Shown here piece after piece: positions 44,777-53,047 of a stretch of DNA of 64,000 nucleotides. Each line of letters opens with the position of its first letter. Within the stretch, counting starts at the first letter, position 1. Made by a program: the position numbers and the translations under genes. A model generated the notes under the pieces. The model saw nothing but the letters and a program-made list of their open reading frames with translations, ran no database searches and had not been told where the DNA came from. Location of the stretch: NCBI GenBank assembly GCA_016185145.1, contig JACPOB010000043.1, positions 43,681-107,680 on the forward strand. Direction: 5' to 3'. Source of the DNA: Rhodospirillales bacterium. Lineage in GTDB: Bacteria; Pseudomonadota; Alphaproteobacteria; Reyranellales; Reyranellaceae.

Positions 44777-45885
44777 GGCGCTGCTCCGAGCAGTCGCACC
44801 TTCTGACCGGGATGAAGCGCCTGTACGCCCGCGGTGACGACGACCTCGCCGCCCTCCAGGCCGCGGGCGACGAGCACGCTGGCCGGATCGAAGCGCCCGA
44901 TCTCGACGTTGTGCAGCGAGACCGTCATGTCCTTGGGATCGACAAGCCACACCGCAGGCTGTCCGTTGATGCGTGTGAGAGCGGTGGCCGGCAGCGTGAT
45001 GCCGGGCGCCGCCTCGAGCTCCATGCGTCCCTTGACGGTGGCGCCGAGGAACATCGCGGGCGGCGGATCGATCAGACCGACCCGCACGCGGAAGGTGCGC
45101 GTGATGGGATCGGCCTGGGGATCGACCTGCCGGACGCGCCCGACGGCCGTGATGGAAGGATCGTCGGTCAGCGACACCACGACCTTGGGATCGGACGGCG
45201 CCGAGCGCAGCACCTGCGCGGGGACGTCGAACACCGCATCGCGGCCGTCCTGGCGGGCTACCTGGAAGATCGTCTGTCCGGGCTGCACGACCTCGCCGGC
45301 CTCGGCCGTGCGGGCGGTGATCGCGCCGCTGACGCCGGACTTGAGCTGGGTATAGCCGACGCGGTCCTTGGCGATGTGCAGCTGGGCCTCGGCGTTGTCG
45401 AGCTGCGATCGCGCCGTGCGCAGCGCCTGCTGCGCCTGGTCGTACAGGGCTTGCGTCGTGAAGCCTTGGGGAAGCAGGGTCTTCTGCCGGTCGAAGGCGT
45501 TGGTCGTCTCGACGACGCGGCCCTCGGCCGCCGACAGCGCCGCCTGGGCCGACCGCAGGCCGTTCAGCTCGTTTTGCGGATCGAGCTTGGCCAGCACCTG
45601 GTCGGGCTCGACTCGATCGCCGACATTGCCCAGCCGTTCGATGATGCGGCCGCCGATGCGGAAGGAAAGCGACGCCTCGTTCTCGGCGCTGATCTGGCCG
45701 GTCAGGACGACAGTCTCGCCAGTGCCTCCCTTGACGGCCGTGACCGTACGCACCGGACGTGCCTCGACGGCTTTGGCCTTGGTCTTGGTCCGCCACTCGC
45801 AACCGCCGAGGGCGAGGGCCGGGACCAGGAGCAGGGCGAGCAACGTCCTGCCGGTCGCGCTGTGCGGGGGGGCTGACCCGGCCAC
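44773..45885 (-). CDS. RND efflux periplasmic adaptor (membrane fusion lipoprotein)
   Basis: A 370-residue lipoprotein with lipobox ALGGC (C29) and adaptor layout: SFRIGGRIIERLGNVGDRVEPDQ (first lipoyl half), a helical hairpin with AQAALSAAEGRVVETTN, and TQLKSGVSGAITARTAEAGEVVQ (second half). It is the partner of the RND permease encoded directly downstream. No outer-membrane channel gene accompanies the pair. It sits 22 bp behind the PLDc_N/SHOCT gene. Confidence 0.93.
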   Translation of the reverse strand: MAGSAPPHSATGRTLLALLLVPALALGGCEWRTKTKAKAVEARPVRTVTAVKGGTGETVVLTGQISAENEASLSFRIGGRIIERLGNVGDRVEPDQVLAKLDPQNELNGLRSAQAALSAAEGRVVETTNAFDRQKTLLPQGFTTQALYDQAQQALRTARSQLDNAEAQLHIAKDRVGYTQLKSGVSGAITARTAEAGEVVQPGQTIFQVARQDGRDAVFDVPAQVLRSAPSDPKVVVSLTDDPSITAVGRVRQVDPQADPITRTFRVRVGLIDPPPAMFLGATVKGRMELEAAPGITLPATALTRINGQPAVWLVDPKDMTVSLHNVEIGRFDPASVLVARGLEGGEVVVTAGVQALHPGQKVRLLGAAP

Positions 45886-45907
45886 GGCTGATCTCCTCGC
45901 CGCCCGG

Positions 45908-46288
45908 CTATTGAAGGATCCGCGCCCTCAGGCGCGCATACTCTTCTTTGGAAATCGACTTCTCCGCCATCAGCCGTTCGAGCTTCGCGAGCTCGTCGGC
46001 AACGCTGAAGCCCACGACCTGGCGCAGCTCGTCGCGAGCCTGGCGCGCCTGGGCACGGTTGCGTTCGGCCATGCCACCGCCTTGCGTGAGGATATAGGCG
46101 AAGATACCGATATAGGGCAGCACGATGAGGAAGATGACCCAGATCACCTTGCCGAATCCGGAGATGTCCTGCCGCCGGAACAGGTCGCTTGCCGTGGTTA
46201 TGAAAAGCCAGAACCACAGAATGAAGATGAAGATGGCAAAGGCGTCGGCCAGGAAATTGGCGAATGTCGATTCTGCAGGGAACAGCAT
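45908..46288 (-). CDS. PLDc_N/SHOCT membrane protein (paralogue 1)
   Basis: A 126-residue protein with two N-terminal helices typical of PLDc_N (FIFILWFWLFITTASDLFRR, then VIWVIFLIVLPYIGIFAYIL) and a C-terminal SHOCT motif (ELAKLERLMAEKSISKEEYARLRARIL). It probably anchors or oligomerises at the inner membrane. A same-length paralogue lies at 55098-55478. Both belong to transcripts with the shared GGGAY-N15-GGGAC promoter. Function is unknown. Confidence 0.87.
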   Translation of the reverse strand: MLFPAESTFANFLADAFAIFIFILWFWLFITTASDLFRRQDISGFGKVIWVIFLIVLPYIGIFAYILTQGGGMAERNRAQARQARDELRQVVGFSVADELAKLERLMAEKSISKEEYARLRARILQ

Positions 46289-46342
46289 TGTTCTTCTCCG
46301 GTACGCAACACGTCAGCGATGATTGTCCGCCGCGATGCCTTC

Positions 46343-46843
46343 TCAAGGAGTCTTGCGGAGCGACATCGCGGCGACGCCGGCGGCGGCATTCAATCCGACG
46401 CTGCCTTCGACGCTGACGGGCTGCAGGGTGATCTGGTTGCTGCTGCCGCCGAGCAGCACGTTGGCGCCGAGGCCGACACCGACGGTCCCCTGGGCCGTCG
46501 GCCCGGCATACTCGCCGCCGAGCGCGCCGGGCGCGATGCTGCCCGGGGCGAACACCATCCAGACGATGGTGCTGTCGCGGGTGAAGCCCACGTCGACGCC
46601 GTAGCGCCGGATCGTGCCTTCATACCGTTCGGCTGTACCGTCGGTGCGGGTGAACAGGCAGTTCAATGTCCGCGAGGAACCGAAGACGAAGCCCACGCCG
46701 CCGGCAACGTTGCAGGTCAGCGAGCCGACATTGACGCCACTCCGGTTGGCGGGCTGAGGGCTGGTCGTCGCTGCCGTCTGCTGCTGGCACCCCGCTGCCG
46801 CGAGGACGAGAAGCAGGGCCGTAGCCATTGTTGCACGCATCAT
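46343..46843 (-). CDS. DUF992 family lipoprotein
   Basis: A 166-residue secreted protein with lipobox LAAAGC near residue 19. The mature part matches the alphaproteobacterial DUF992 pattern: VGSLTCNVAGGVGFVFGSSRTLNC, RYEGTIRRYGVDVGFT, EYAGPTAQGTVGVGLGANVL and VEGSVGLNAAAGVAAMSL in order. Function is unknown; it is probably periplasmic. The two adjacent ATG codons (46843, 46840) are both possible; AGGA lies just upstream. It is the third gene of the large operon. Confidence 0.85.
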   Translation of the reverse strand: MMRATMATALLLVLAAAGCQQQTAATTSPQPANRSGVNVGSLTCNVAGGVGFVFGSSRTLNCLFTRTDGTAERYEGTIRRYGVDVGFTRDSTIVWMVFAPGSIAPGALGGEYAGPTAQGTVGVGLGANVLLGGSSNQITLQPVSVEGSVGLNAAAGVAAMSLRKTP

Positions 46844-46865
46844 CGGTTCCTTTGCTCGAGGATGA

Positions 46866-47237
46866 TCAGCGGGCGACGGCGCTCCACCGGCAACCCGTTC
46901 TCGGTTCGGCGACTTCCAGCGTGCCCGGCGACTTGGACGTATCGGCGGTGACGTTGAAGTTCGTGCCGCCGAGCGCGAGAGTCGTCGTGAACACCTTGGG
47001 CGGGTTCTGCGTCATGTTGCGGGTGATGCCGCCGGCCGTTTGCAGCGTCGCGCCGTCGCTCGTCGGCGTGAAGGTGTGCACACGCGACAGCTCGGCATCC
47101 CAGCGCTGGCAGGACGCCGGGTTCCTGTCGGTCGGCGTGACCCGGAACTCGATGGGGGCGGACTGGGCGAGCACCTGCATGGAGACGATCCCGGTCAGCG
47201 CCGCGGCGAACGCCAGGCTCTTCTTGATGGGGCTCAT
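46866..47237 (-). CDS. Secreted protein of unknown function
   Basis: A 123-residue precursor with signal peptide MSPIKKSLAFAAALTGIVSMQVLAQ. The mature domain is short, polar and Thr-rich (TLQTAGGITRNMTQNPPKVF), with two cysteines (SCQRW and TGCRW) that could form a disulfide across the domain. No family is recognised. GAGGAGAG precedes ATG 47237. It is the second gene of the large operon, 10 bp after the first. Confidence 0.75.
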   Translation of the reverse strand: MSPIKKSLAFAAALTGIVSMQVLAQSAPIEFRVTPTDRNPASCQRWDAELSRVHTFTPTSDGATLQTAGGITRNMTQNPPKVFTTTLALGGTNFNVTADTSKSPGTLEVAEPRTGCRWSAVAR

Positions 47238-47247
47238 GTCGCTCTCC

Positions 47248-47820
47248 TCATGGTGAAGTGACGTTGCACGAGGCCCGATCCACGAAGGCGCCCGTCTTCG
47301 GGCCATAGATGACCAGACCTTGGCGAACGCTCGGAGCGGTCTGGGCGACCGTGGCCCGCGTGCGCATGACGAGGTTGCTGCCGTTCAGGAAGCGGCACTC
47401 GATCACCGGATCGACGGGGTTGCCGCTGTTGTTGTCGAGGTACAGCACGACTTGCCACCGTTGTCCGGGCGATGCCCGCAACGTCGCGCCATCCATGGCG
47501 ACGATCGGCGTGGTCGGCCCGGCCGTCACCGGAACCGTGCCGACGGGCCGGCCGCGCACGCGCTGCTCGGCGACCCAGGTGGCGACGTTCTGCCCGGCCG
47601 GATCGAATGCCTTGTCTTCCGGGCCGGCGAGCGGCCGGCCGTCCTGGCCGACCGTTTCCGGCGTCCAGACCCGACCGGTCTTTGGATCACGGAACTCAGG
47701 ACTGCCCGTAGATGCTGCGACGTCCATGCTCGCGCGGTTCTGCGCGTATGCGGTCGAGGCGAGAGCGATACCGAGTGCCGTAATGGAAACCTTCAGCATC
47801 ACACGCTGTGTCCTGCTCAT
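47248..47820 (-). CDS. Secreted protein of unknown function, first gene of large operon
   Basis: A 190-residue precursor with signal peptide ending TAYAQ near residue 27. The mature part is polar with a C-terminal beta-rich segment (VVLYLDNNSGNPVDPVIECRF, SNLVMRTRATV) and two Cys. I recognise no family. An open frame continues upstream of ATG 47820, but the promoter -10 element at 47854-47859 lies inside that extension, so the shorter start is right. It is the first gene behind the GGGAY-N15-GGGAC promoter and begins a run of 14 tightly packed genes. Confidence 0.72.
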   Translation of the reverse strand: MSRTQRVMLKVSITALGIALASTAYAQNRASMDVAASTGSPEFRDPKTGRVWTPETVGQDGRPLAGPEDKAFDPAGQNVATWVAEQRVRGRPVGTVPVTAGPTTPIVAMDGATLRASPGQRWQVVLYLDNNSGNPVDPVIECRFLNGSNLVMRTRATVAQTAPSVRQGLVIYGPKTGAFVDRASCNVTSP

Positions 47821-47853
47821 CGCGACCTCGGGAGCGAAATTTGCGAGGACCGC

Positions 47854-47920
47854 ATTCTTGCCAATCGCCCTCCGGCGCACATCAGCTTGGAATCCCCTGA
47901 CTGTTCCCGGTGTCCCAATT
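47854..47920 (-). promoter_or_regulatory. GGGAY-N15-GGGAC-type promoter of the large efflux/antiporter operon (site B)
   Basis: Read on the minus strand: TTGGGAC, 15 bases with core GGGAACAGTC, then GGGAT; eight bases later GATGTG; an 18-base spacer; then AAGAAT (47859-47854). The start codon of the first gene is 34 bases downstream of the -10. Confidence 0.7.
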
Positions 47921-48071
47921 CGCGTTCGCGCAACGAGCTGCGAAGCGTCGAAGGTCTCAAAATAAGACTCAGGCTTGCGTTTTTGCACGATCAACTGGAG
48001 GTACTATTCGGCTTGGCACCTTCGACCTCTATTGCTCAGCCAAACGTTCTCGGGCCGATGGAGAGGACACG

Positions 48072-49088
48072 ATGATATCCGCGACATTCGAAACACGATC
48101 GCTGCCCCGTCGCGAACAGTTCGAAGCTTGGCGCACCTGGTACAGCTCGTTGCTCGAGACTGCCGTATCGACCCCGCCGGAAGGCGGATTCGCCGGGGCG
48201 AACGAAGTCTGGTCACTGGGAGGACTGACGGTCAGTCGAGGTACCGCCCAGGCGATCTCCAGTTGGAGAACGAAGGCACTCATTCGTCGCAACCCGGTCG
48301 ACCACTGGGTGCTGACAGTCTGCCGACGCGGCACCGTGGATCTTCGCACCCGTAACGAAACGGTCACTGTCCTGCCTGGAATACCCTACGTGATTTCGCT
48401 GGCGGACGAGATGGCCACGGTGAAGGACGACTACGAGCGAGTGCAGTTCTACCTGTCGCGTAACGCCTTTGCGCGCATTGCCAGTTCGCTGGACGATGCG
48501 CGGGCCAGGCCTCTCGACACGCCCGAGGGCAAGCTGCTCGCCGACTATATGCTGCTGCTGGTGAACAACCTGCGAGGTCTGCCGCCCGACGATGGGTCTC
48601 GGCTGATGACGGCCGTGGAGGCCATGATCGGTGCCTGCCTGTCCCCGTCTGACGCCCGTCCGGCAACCGCTCAGGTCCAGATGGACTTCACGTTGAGGGA
48701 ACGCGTGCGTCGCGCGGTTCGTGCTCACCTGCGGTCGCCTTCCCTGGGGCCCGACAAGCTTTGCCGCGAGGCGGCGACGTCGCGGTCGCAGCTGTATCGC
48801 CTGCTGGAGGGCGAAGGGGGTGTCGCTCACTACATCCAGCGACAGAGGCTGTCGGAAAGCTTTGTGATGCTGTGCGACGTGTCCAACGCCTTGCCGATCG
48901 GCACGATCGCCGACGTTCTGTGCTTCGCCGACGCCTCGAGTTTCAGCCGCGCCTTCAGGCGAGAGTTCGGCGTGAGTCCGAGAGACGTCCGATCCGCCTC
49001 ACAGGCCGGCCTTCAGCCCGTCCCGCCATTCAAGGAAATGGTGCCCATGGCCGTTCACTGCTTTGCAGATTGTCTCGGTGATCTTTAG
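48072..49088 (+). CDS. AraC-family transcriptional regulator (paralogue 2)
   Basis: A 338-residue regulator with the same layout as the one at 34849: N-terminal sensor (FEAWRTWYSSLL, VDHWVLTVCRRG, LLADYMLLLVNN) and C-terminal HTH pair (LCREAATSRSQLYRLLEGEGG, ASSFSRAFRREFGVSPRDVR), ending CFADCLGDL. It diverges from the large minus-strand operon and lies just upstream of the outer-membrane protein/arcD/arcA operon. This makes it a prime candidate regulator for both. GAGAGG lies upstream of ATG 48072. Confidence 0.92.
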   Translation: MISATFETRSLPRREQFEAWRTWYSSLLETAVSTPPEGGFAGANEVWSLGGLTVSRGTAQAISSWRTKALIRRNPVDHWVLTVCRRGTVDLRTRNETVTVLPGIPYVISLADEMATVKDDYERVQFYLSRNAFARIASSLDDARARPLDTPEGKLLADYMLLLVNNLRGLPPDDGSRLMTAVEAMIGACLSPSDARPATAQVQMDFTLRERVRRAVRAHLRSPSLGPDKLCREAATSRSQLYRLLEGEGGVAHYIQRQRLSESFVMLCDVSNALPIGTIADVLCFADASSFSRAFRREFGVSPRDVRSASQAGLQPVPPFKEMVPMAVHCFADCLGDL

Positions 49089-49096
49089 CGTCGCCC

Positions 49097-49164
49097 TTTT
49101 GGGACGTGCGGGATAGTTCGGGGACAGGGCGCTAAGGCCAAGCCGGCTCTGCCGGACCTAGGAT
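49097..49164 (+). promoter_or_regulatory. GGGAY-N15-GGGAC-type promoter of the arginine deiminase operon (site C)
   Basis: TTTTGGGAC, 15 bases with core GGGATAGTTC, GGGAC at 49121-49125, and TAGGAT at 49159-49164. The -10 overlaps an upstream in-frame ATG (49163), which shows the true start is the ATG at 49208. Confidence 0.68.
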
Positions 49165-49207
49165 GCGCCGCGTTGACACACAAGCGTGGCGCGCCGACGG
49201 ACCTCCG

Positions 49208-50215
49208 ATGAGCAAAGTCCTTCCTTCGATGCTGGCGTTGGCCGCCACGGTTCTTGCCGCGATGCCGATTGCCGCGCAGGTCAAAGACCAGCACGAGGAC
49301 GCCAACTCGGCGCGCTACGATGCGATGTTCGGCATGCGGGGGTCGTATCTGGTAGCGCCGCAGAGCAACGTGTTCGCCACGGCGCCGGGACTCGAGCAAC
49401 AGGCGCGCCGCTCGCAGTTCACCATCAACGGCCTGGTGCCGATGTTCTTCAACTCCAACGCCGAGGCCGTGACCACGGGCGGCACGAACTCAGCGGAGTT
49501 CAGTCCGATCCTCGGTGTCTCATGGTCGACGCCGGTGTTCGACCTGCCCATCAGGTTCACCGCCAACGCCCGGGCCGAGGTCGATCGTTTCACGCAGGCG
49601 CCGAGCGTCGACTTCGACAAGGTGGCGCTGTCGGGGCGGCTGCAGGTCGTCGACGCCAACAACGACCAGGCATACTCGCCCTATGTCTCCTATGTGCCGA
49701 GGTTCGACTTCACGCCGTTCTACAAGGACTGGTTCGCGACCCGGCAGGATCTGAATTTCGGCGTCAACAAGACGTTCAACTTCGACGGCAATTTCCGGCG
49801 CGTTGCCTTCTCCGGCGATACTTTCGCCGAGACCGTCTGGTCGTTCGGCGTCACCGCTGCCATCCAGAGGCGCTTCAGGGATCCGATACCGAGCTCGTGG
49901 GCGGCGTTCTTCATTCCGTCGATGACCTATGTGATCTCGCCACAGTGGAACATGAGCCTGGGCATCGACCTGGAGCGCCGGGCTTTCGACTCCGTCAACG
50001 GATTCAGCCAGGAAGACTGGTTCGTCGAGCCGATCCTGACGCTGGAGTTCGTCATTCCCGAACGGTGGTTCGGCTCGGCCGCGACCGCCGCGATGGTGGG
50101 GCGGCCGGCGCTCGACTTCCAGGTCGCCTACGAGAGGAACTGGTCCAACGTGCCAGCCTTCAATTACGAGATCTGGCACGTCGGCGGCGCCCTGAAACTC
50201 GGTTGGAGGTTCTGA
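49208..50215 (+). CDS. Outer-membrane beta-barrel protein with PGLEQQA N-terminal segment
   Basis: This 335-residue precursor has signal peptide MSKVLPSMLALAATVLAAMPIAAQ. The mature N-terminus carries DAMFGMRGSYLVAPQSNVF then ATAPGLEQQA, shared with the small protein at 41472. The rest alternates aromatic and polar residues and ends GGALKLGWRF, with a terminal Phe typical of BAM substrates, so a barrel (porin or channel) is likely. Start 49208 is fixed by the promoter at 49097-49164. Its stop overlaps the antiporter ATG (TGATG), tying it to arginine uptake/efflux. Substrate unknown. Confidence 0.78.
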   Translation: MSKVLPSMLALAATVLAAMPIAAQVKDQHEDANSARYDAMFGMRGSYLVAPQSNVFATAPGLEQQARRSQFTINGLVPMFFNSNAEAVTTGGTNSAEFSPILGVSWSTPVFDLPIRFTANARAEVDRFTQAPSVDFDKVALSGRLQVVDANNDQAYSPYVSYVPRFDFTPFYKDWFATRQDLNFGVNKTFNFDGNFRRVAFSGDTFAETVWSFGVTAAIQRRFRDPIPSSWAAFFIPSMTYVISPQWNMSLGIDLERRAFDSVNGFSQEDWFVEPILTLEFVIPERWFGSAATAAMVGRPALDFQVAYERNWSNVPAFNYEIWHVGGALKLGWRF

Positions 50216-51672
50216 TGACGACGCAAGCCTACGGCGAGACCGCAGCGGCGGCGCCCAGCACCCAGAGACTTTCCCTGTTCGCGTTGACGATGATGGTCGT
50301 CGGCGGAATGGTCGGCGCAGGCATCTTCTCGTTGCCGCGGACCTTCGCCGGCGCCACGGGCCCGATCGGCGCCATCATCGCCTGGCTGATCGCGGGCACC
50401 GGCATGTACATGCTCGCGCGGGTGTTCCAGTCGCTTGCCGAGCGCAAGCCCGATCTCGATGCCGGCGTCTTCGCCTACGCCAAGGCGGGCTTCGGCGACT
50501 ATCCGGGCTTCCTCTCGGCCTTCGGCTACTGGATCGGGAGCTGCATCGGCAACGTCTCTTACTGGGTCCTCATCAAGTCGACATTGGGGGCGTTCTTTCC
50601 CGTGTTCGGCGACGGCAACACCGTCGTGGCGATCCTGGTCGCCTCGCTGGGCATATGGCTGTTCCACTTCATGATCTTGCGCGGAACCCAGCAGGCCGCT
50701 GTGATCAACAGCATCGTGACCGTCGCCAAGGTGGTCCCGATCCTGGTGTTCATCGTCATCCTGATCTTCGCGTTCAAGCTCGATCTGTTCCGGTTCAACC
50801 TTTACGGCGGCGATCTGACCGGCGGCATCTTCGAGCAGGTGCGCGCCACCATGCTGGTCACCGTGTTCGTCTTTCTCGGCATCGAGGGCGCCAGCGTCTA
50901 TTCGCGCTTCGCCAAGGAACGGGCCGATGTCGGGCGGGCCACCATCATGGGCTTTATCGTCGTTACCTCACTGATGGTGCTGGTGACCTTGCTGCCCTAC
51001 GCGGTGCTGCAGCGTGCCGACATTGCCGGCATGCGCCAGCCCTCCATGGCGCAGGTGCTGGAGGCGGTGGTCGGACCTTGGGGCGCCGTGTTCGTGAGCG
51101 TTGGGCTGCTGGTATCGGTGCTTGGCGCCTACCTTGCCTGGTCGTTGATCGCCGCCGAGGTGCTGTTCACCGCGGCCAAGACCAAGGACATGCCCTCGGT
51201 GTTCGCGCGCGAGAATGCCAACAAGGTGCCGTCGGCGGCGCTGTGGGCGACCAATCTCGTCGTCCAGGCGATCGTCATCACGACCTACTGGTCGCGCGAC
51301 GCCTTCGCGCTGATGTTGAACCTGACAAGCGCCATGGCGCTGATCCCCTTCCTGTTCGTCGCCGCTTACGGCCTGCAGCTCACACGGCGGGGCGAAACCT
51401 ACGATGTCCGTCCAAGCGAACGTCGGCGCGATCTCGTCTTTGCGGCCATCGCCACCGCCTACACGATCTTCCTGCTCTACGCGGGCGGCCTGAAATTCAT
51501 CGTGTTGTCGGCGGTCCTCTACGCCCCGGGCACCGCCCTCTACTTCTGGGCACGCCGTGAGCAGGGCAAGCCTGTTCTCGCCAAGACCTCGGACTGGGTG
51601 ATCTTTGGTCTCGCGGTCGTCGGCGCGATCGTCGGCGTCTACTGGCTGGCTACCGGCTATATCAAGATCTGA
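50215..51672 (+). CDS. APC-family basic amino acid antiporter (ArcD-like, paralogue 1)
   Basis: A 485-residue transporter with twelve or thirteen helices. VVGGMVGAGIFSLPRTFA near residue 28 is the substrate-binding loop of APC antiporters; DAGVFAYAKAGFGDYPGF and FLGIEGASVYSRFAKER match arginine/ornithine antiporters (ArcD, YdgI). It sits between an outer-membrane protein and arginine deiminase, so arginine import with citrulline or ornithine export is likely. It is paralogous to the transporter at 59611. GGAGG precedes the ATG, which overlaps the upstream stop. Confidence 0.88.
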   Translation: MTTQAYGETAAAAPSTQRLSLFALTMMVVGGMVGAGIFSLPRTFAGATGPIGAIIAWLIAGTGMYMLARVFQSLAERKPDLDAGVFAYAKAGFGDYPGFLSAFGYWIGSCIGNVSYWVLIKSTLGAFFPVFGDGNTVVAILVASLGIWLFHFMILRGTQQAAVINSIVTVAKVVPILVFIVILIFAFKLDLFRFNLYGGDLTGGIFEQVRATMLVTVFVFLGIEGASVYSRFAKERADVGRATIMGFIVVTSLMVLVTLLPYAVLQRADIAGMRQPSMAQVLEAVVGPWGAVFVSVGLLVSVLGAYLAWSLIAAEVLFTAAKTKDMPSVFARENANKVPSAALWATNLVVQAIVITTYWSRDAFALMLNLTSAMALIPFLFVAAYGLQLTRRGETYDVRPSERRRDLVFAAIATAYTIFLLYAGGLKFIVLSAVLYAPGTALYFWARREQGKPVLAKTSDWVIFGLAVVGAIVGVYWLATGYIKI

Positions 51673-51687
51673 TCAACGGAGCGCATC

Positions 51688-52938
51688 ATGGCAGCAACAC
51701 AGAAGGCTTTCGGCGTCCATTCCGAAGTCGGCAAGCTTCATAAGGTGATGGTCTGCGCGCCGGGACGCGCTCACCAGCGCCTGACGCCGTCGAACTGCGA
51801 CCAGTTGCTGTTCGACGACGTGCTCTGGGTCGACAACGCCAAGCGCGACCATTTCGACTTCATGCAGAAGATGCGTGATCGCGGCGTCGACGTCGTCGAG
51901 ATGCACAGCCTGCTGGCCGAGACCGTGGCCATCCCCGAGGCGCGCAAGTGGATCATCGACAACCAGGTGGTGCCCAACCAGGTCGGCCTGGGACTGGTCG
52001 ACGAGATCAAGAGCTACCTCGAGGGCCTGCCGCCGCGCGAGCTCGCCGAGACGCTGATCGGCGGCCTGTCGACCGAGGAGTTTCCGGAAACCCACGGCGG
52101 CGAGATGCTCAAGCTCGTCAAGGACGCGGCTGGTGTCACGGAGTACCTGCTGCCGCCGCTTCCCAACACGCTCTACACCCGCGACACGACCTGCTGGATC
52201 TATGGCGGCGTCAGCATCAACTCGCTGTACTGGCCGGCCCGCCACGAGGAGCCGATCCTCGCCAGTGCGATCTACAAATTCCATCCCGACTTCGCCGGCA
52301 AGGTGAAGGTCTGGTGGGGCGACGCGACGGCGGACCATGGTCTGGCGACGATCGAAGGCGGCGACGTCATGCCGATCGGCAAAGGCATCGTCCTCATCGG
52401 CATGAGCGAACGCACCTCCCGCCAGGGCATCAGCCAGCTTGCCGACGCGCTTTTCAAGCAGGGAGCGGCGGAGCGTGTGATCGTCGCCGCCATGCCCAAG
52501 CTGCGCGCGGCGATGCATCTCGACACGGTGTTCACCTTCGCCGATCGCGACTGCGTGCTGCTCTACCCGGACATCGTCTACAATATCCAGGCCTACTCGT
52601 ATCGTCCGTCGAACAAGACCGGCGGCGTCGAGCTGCACAAGGATTCAAAACCCTTCGTCGAGACCGTCGCCGATGCGCTGGGCGTGAAGAAGATGCGGGT
52701 CGTCGAGACCGGCGGTACGGCCTACATGCGCGAGCGCACGCAGTGGGACAGCGGCGCCAACCTCGTCTGCGCCTCGCCGGGCGTGGTCTTTGCCTACGAT
52801 CGCAACACCTACACCAACACCCTGCTCCGCAAAGCCGGTATCGAGGTGATCACGATCGTCGGCGCCGAGCTGGGACGCGGACGGGGCGGCGGTCATTGCA
52901 TGACCTGCCCGATCATTCGCGAGCCGGTCGACTTCTGA
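51688..52938 (+). CDS. arcA: Arginine deiminase
   Basis: A 416-residue guanidino-modifying enzyme converting arginine to citrulline and ammonia. Landmarks: [18 protein letters not shown] at the N-terminus, [27 protein letters not shown], and the C-terminal [14 protein letters not shown] with catalytic C404. Length matches bacterial ADI (about 410). The downstream enzymes of the pathway, ornithine carbamoyltransferase and carbamate kinase, are absent from this window. The gene follows the antiporter by 15 bp. Ammonia release could buffer acid; ATP gain would need the missing genes elsewhere. Confidence 0.96.
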   Translation: MAATQKAFGVHSEVGKLHKVMVCAPGRAHQRLTPSNCDQLLFDDVLWVDNAKRDHFDFMQKMRDRGVDVVEMHSLLAETVAIPEARKWIIDNQVVPNQVGLGLVDEIKSYLEGLPPRELAETLIGGLSTEEFPETHGGEMLKLVKDAAGVTEYLLPPLPNTLYTRDTTCWIYGGVSINSLYWPARHEEPILASAIYKFHPDFAGKVKVWWGDATADHGLATIEGGDVMPIGKGIVLIGMSERTSRQGISQLADALFKQGAAERVIVAAMPKLRAAMHLDTVFTFADRDCVLLYPDIVYNIQAYSYRPSNKTGGVELHKDSKPFVETVADALGVKKMRVVETGGTAYMRERTQWDSGANLVCASPGVVFAYDRNTYTNTLLRKAGIEVITIVGAELGRGRGGGHCMTCPIIREPVDF

Positions 52939-53047
52939 TTGGCATGGCCTGTCGCTGCCGATTGTGCTTCGCTTGCGGCGCGTGGAACGTTGATCGCGGC
53001 CGACGCGCCTTGGCGGATCAGGACGAGGCGTCGGCGGGGGCGCTGCC

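Noticed and set aside
41963..44806. Plus-strand frame of 947 codons
   Set aside because: Antisense to the second RND permease, with shadow-frame composition.
44777..45802. Upstream extension of the second RND permease frame
   Set aside because: It runs out of frame through the adaptor gene; the GTG at 44776 overlapping the adaptor stop is the true start.
49163..49207. In-frame upstream ATG for the outer-membrane protein
   Set aside because: It overlaps the proposed -10 element and would place 15 charged residues before the signal peptide.
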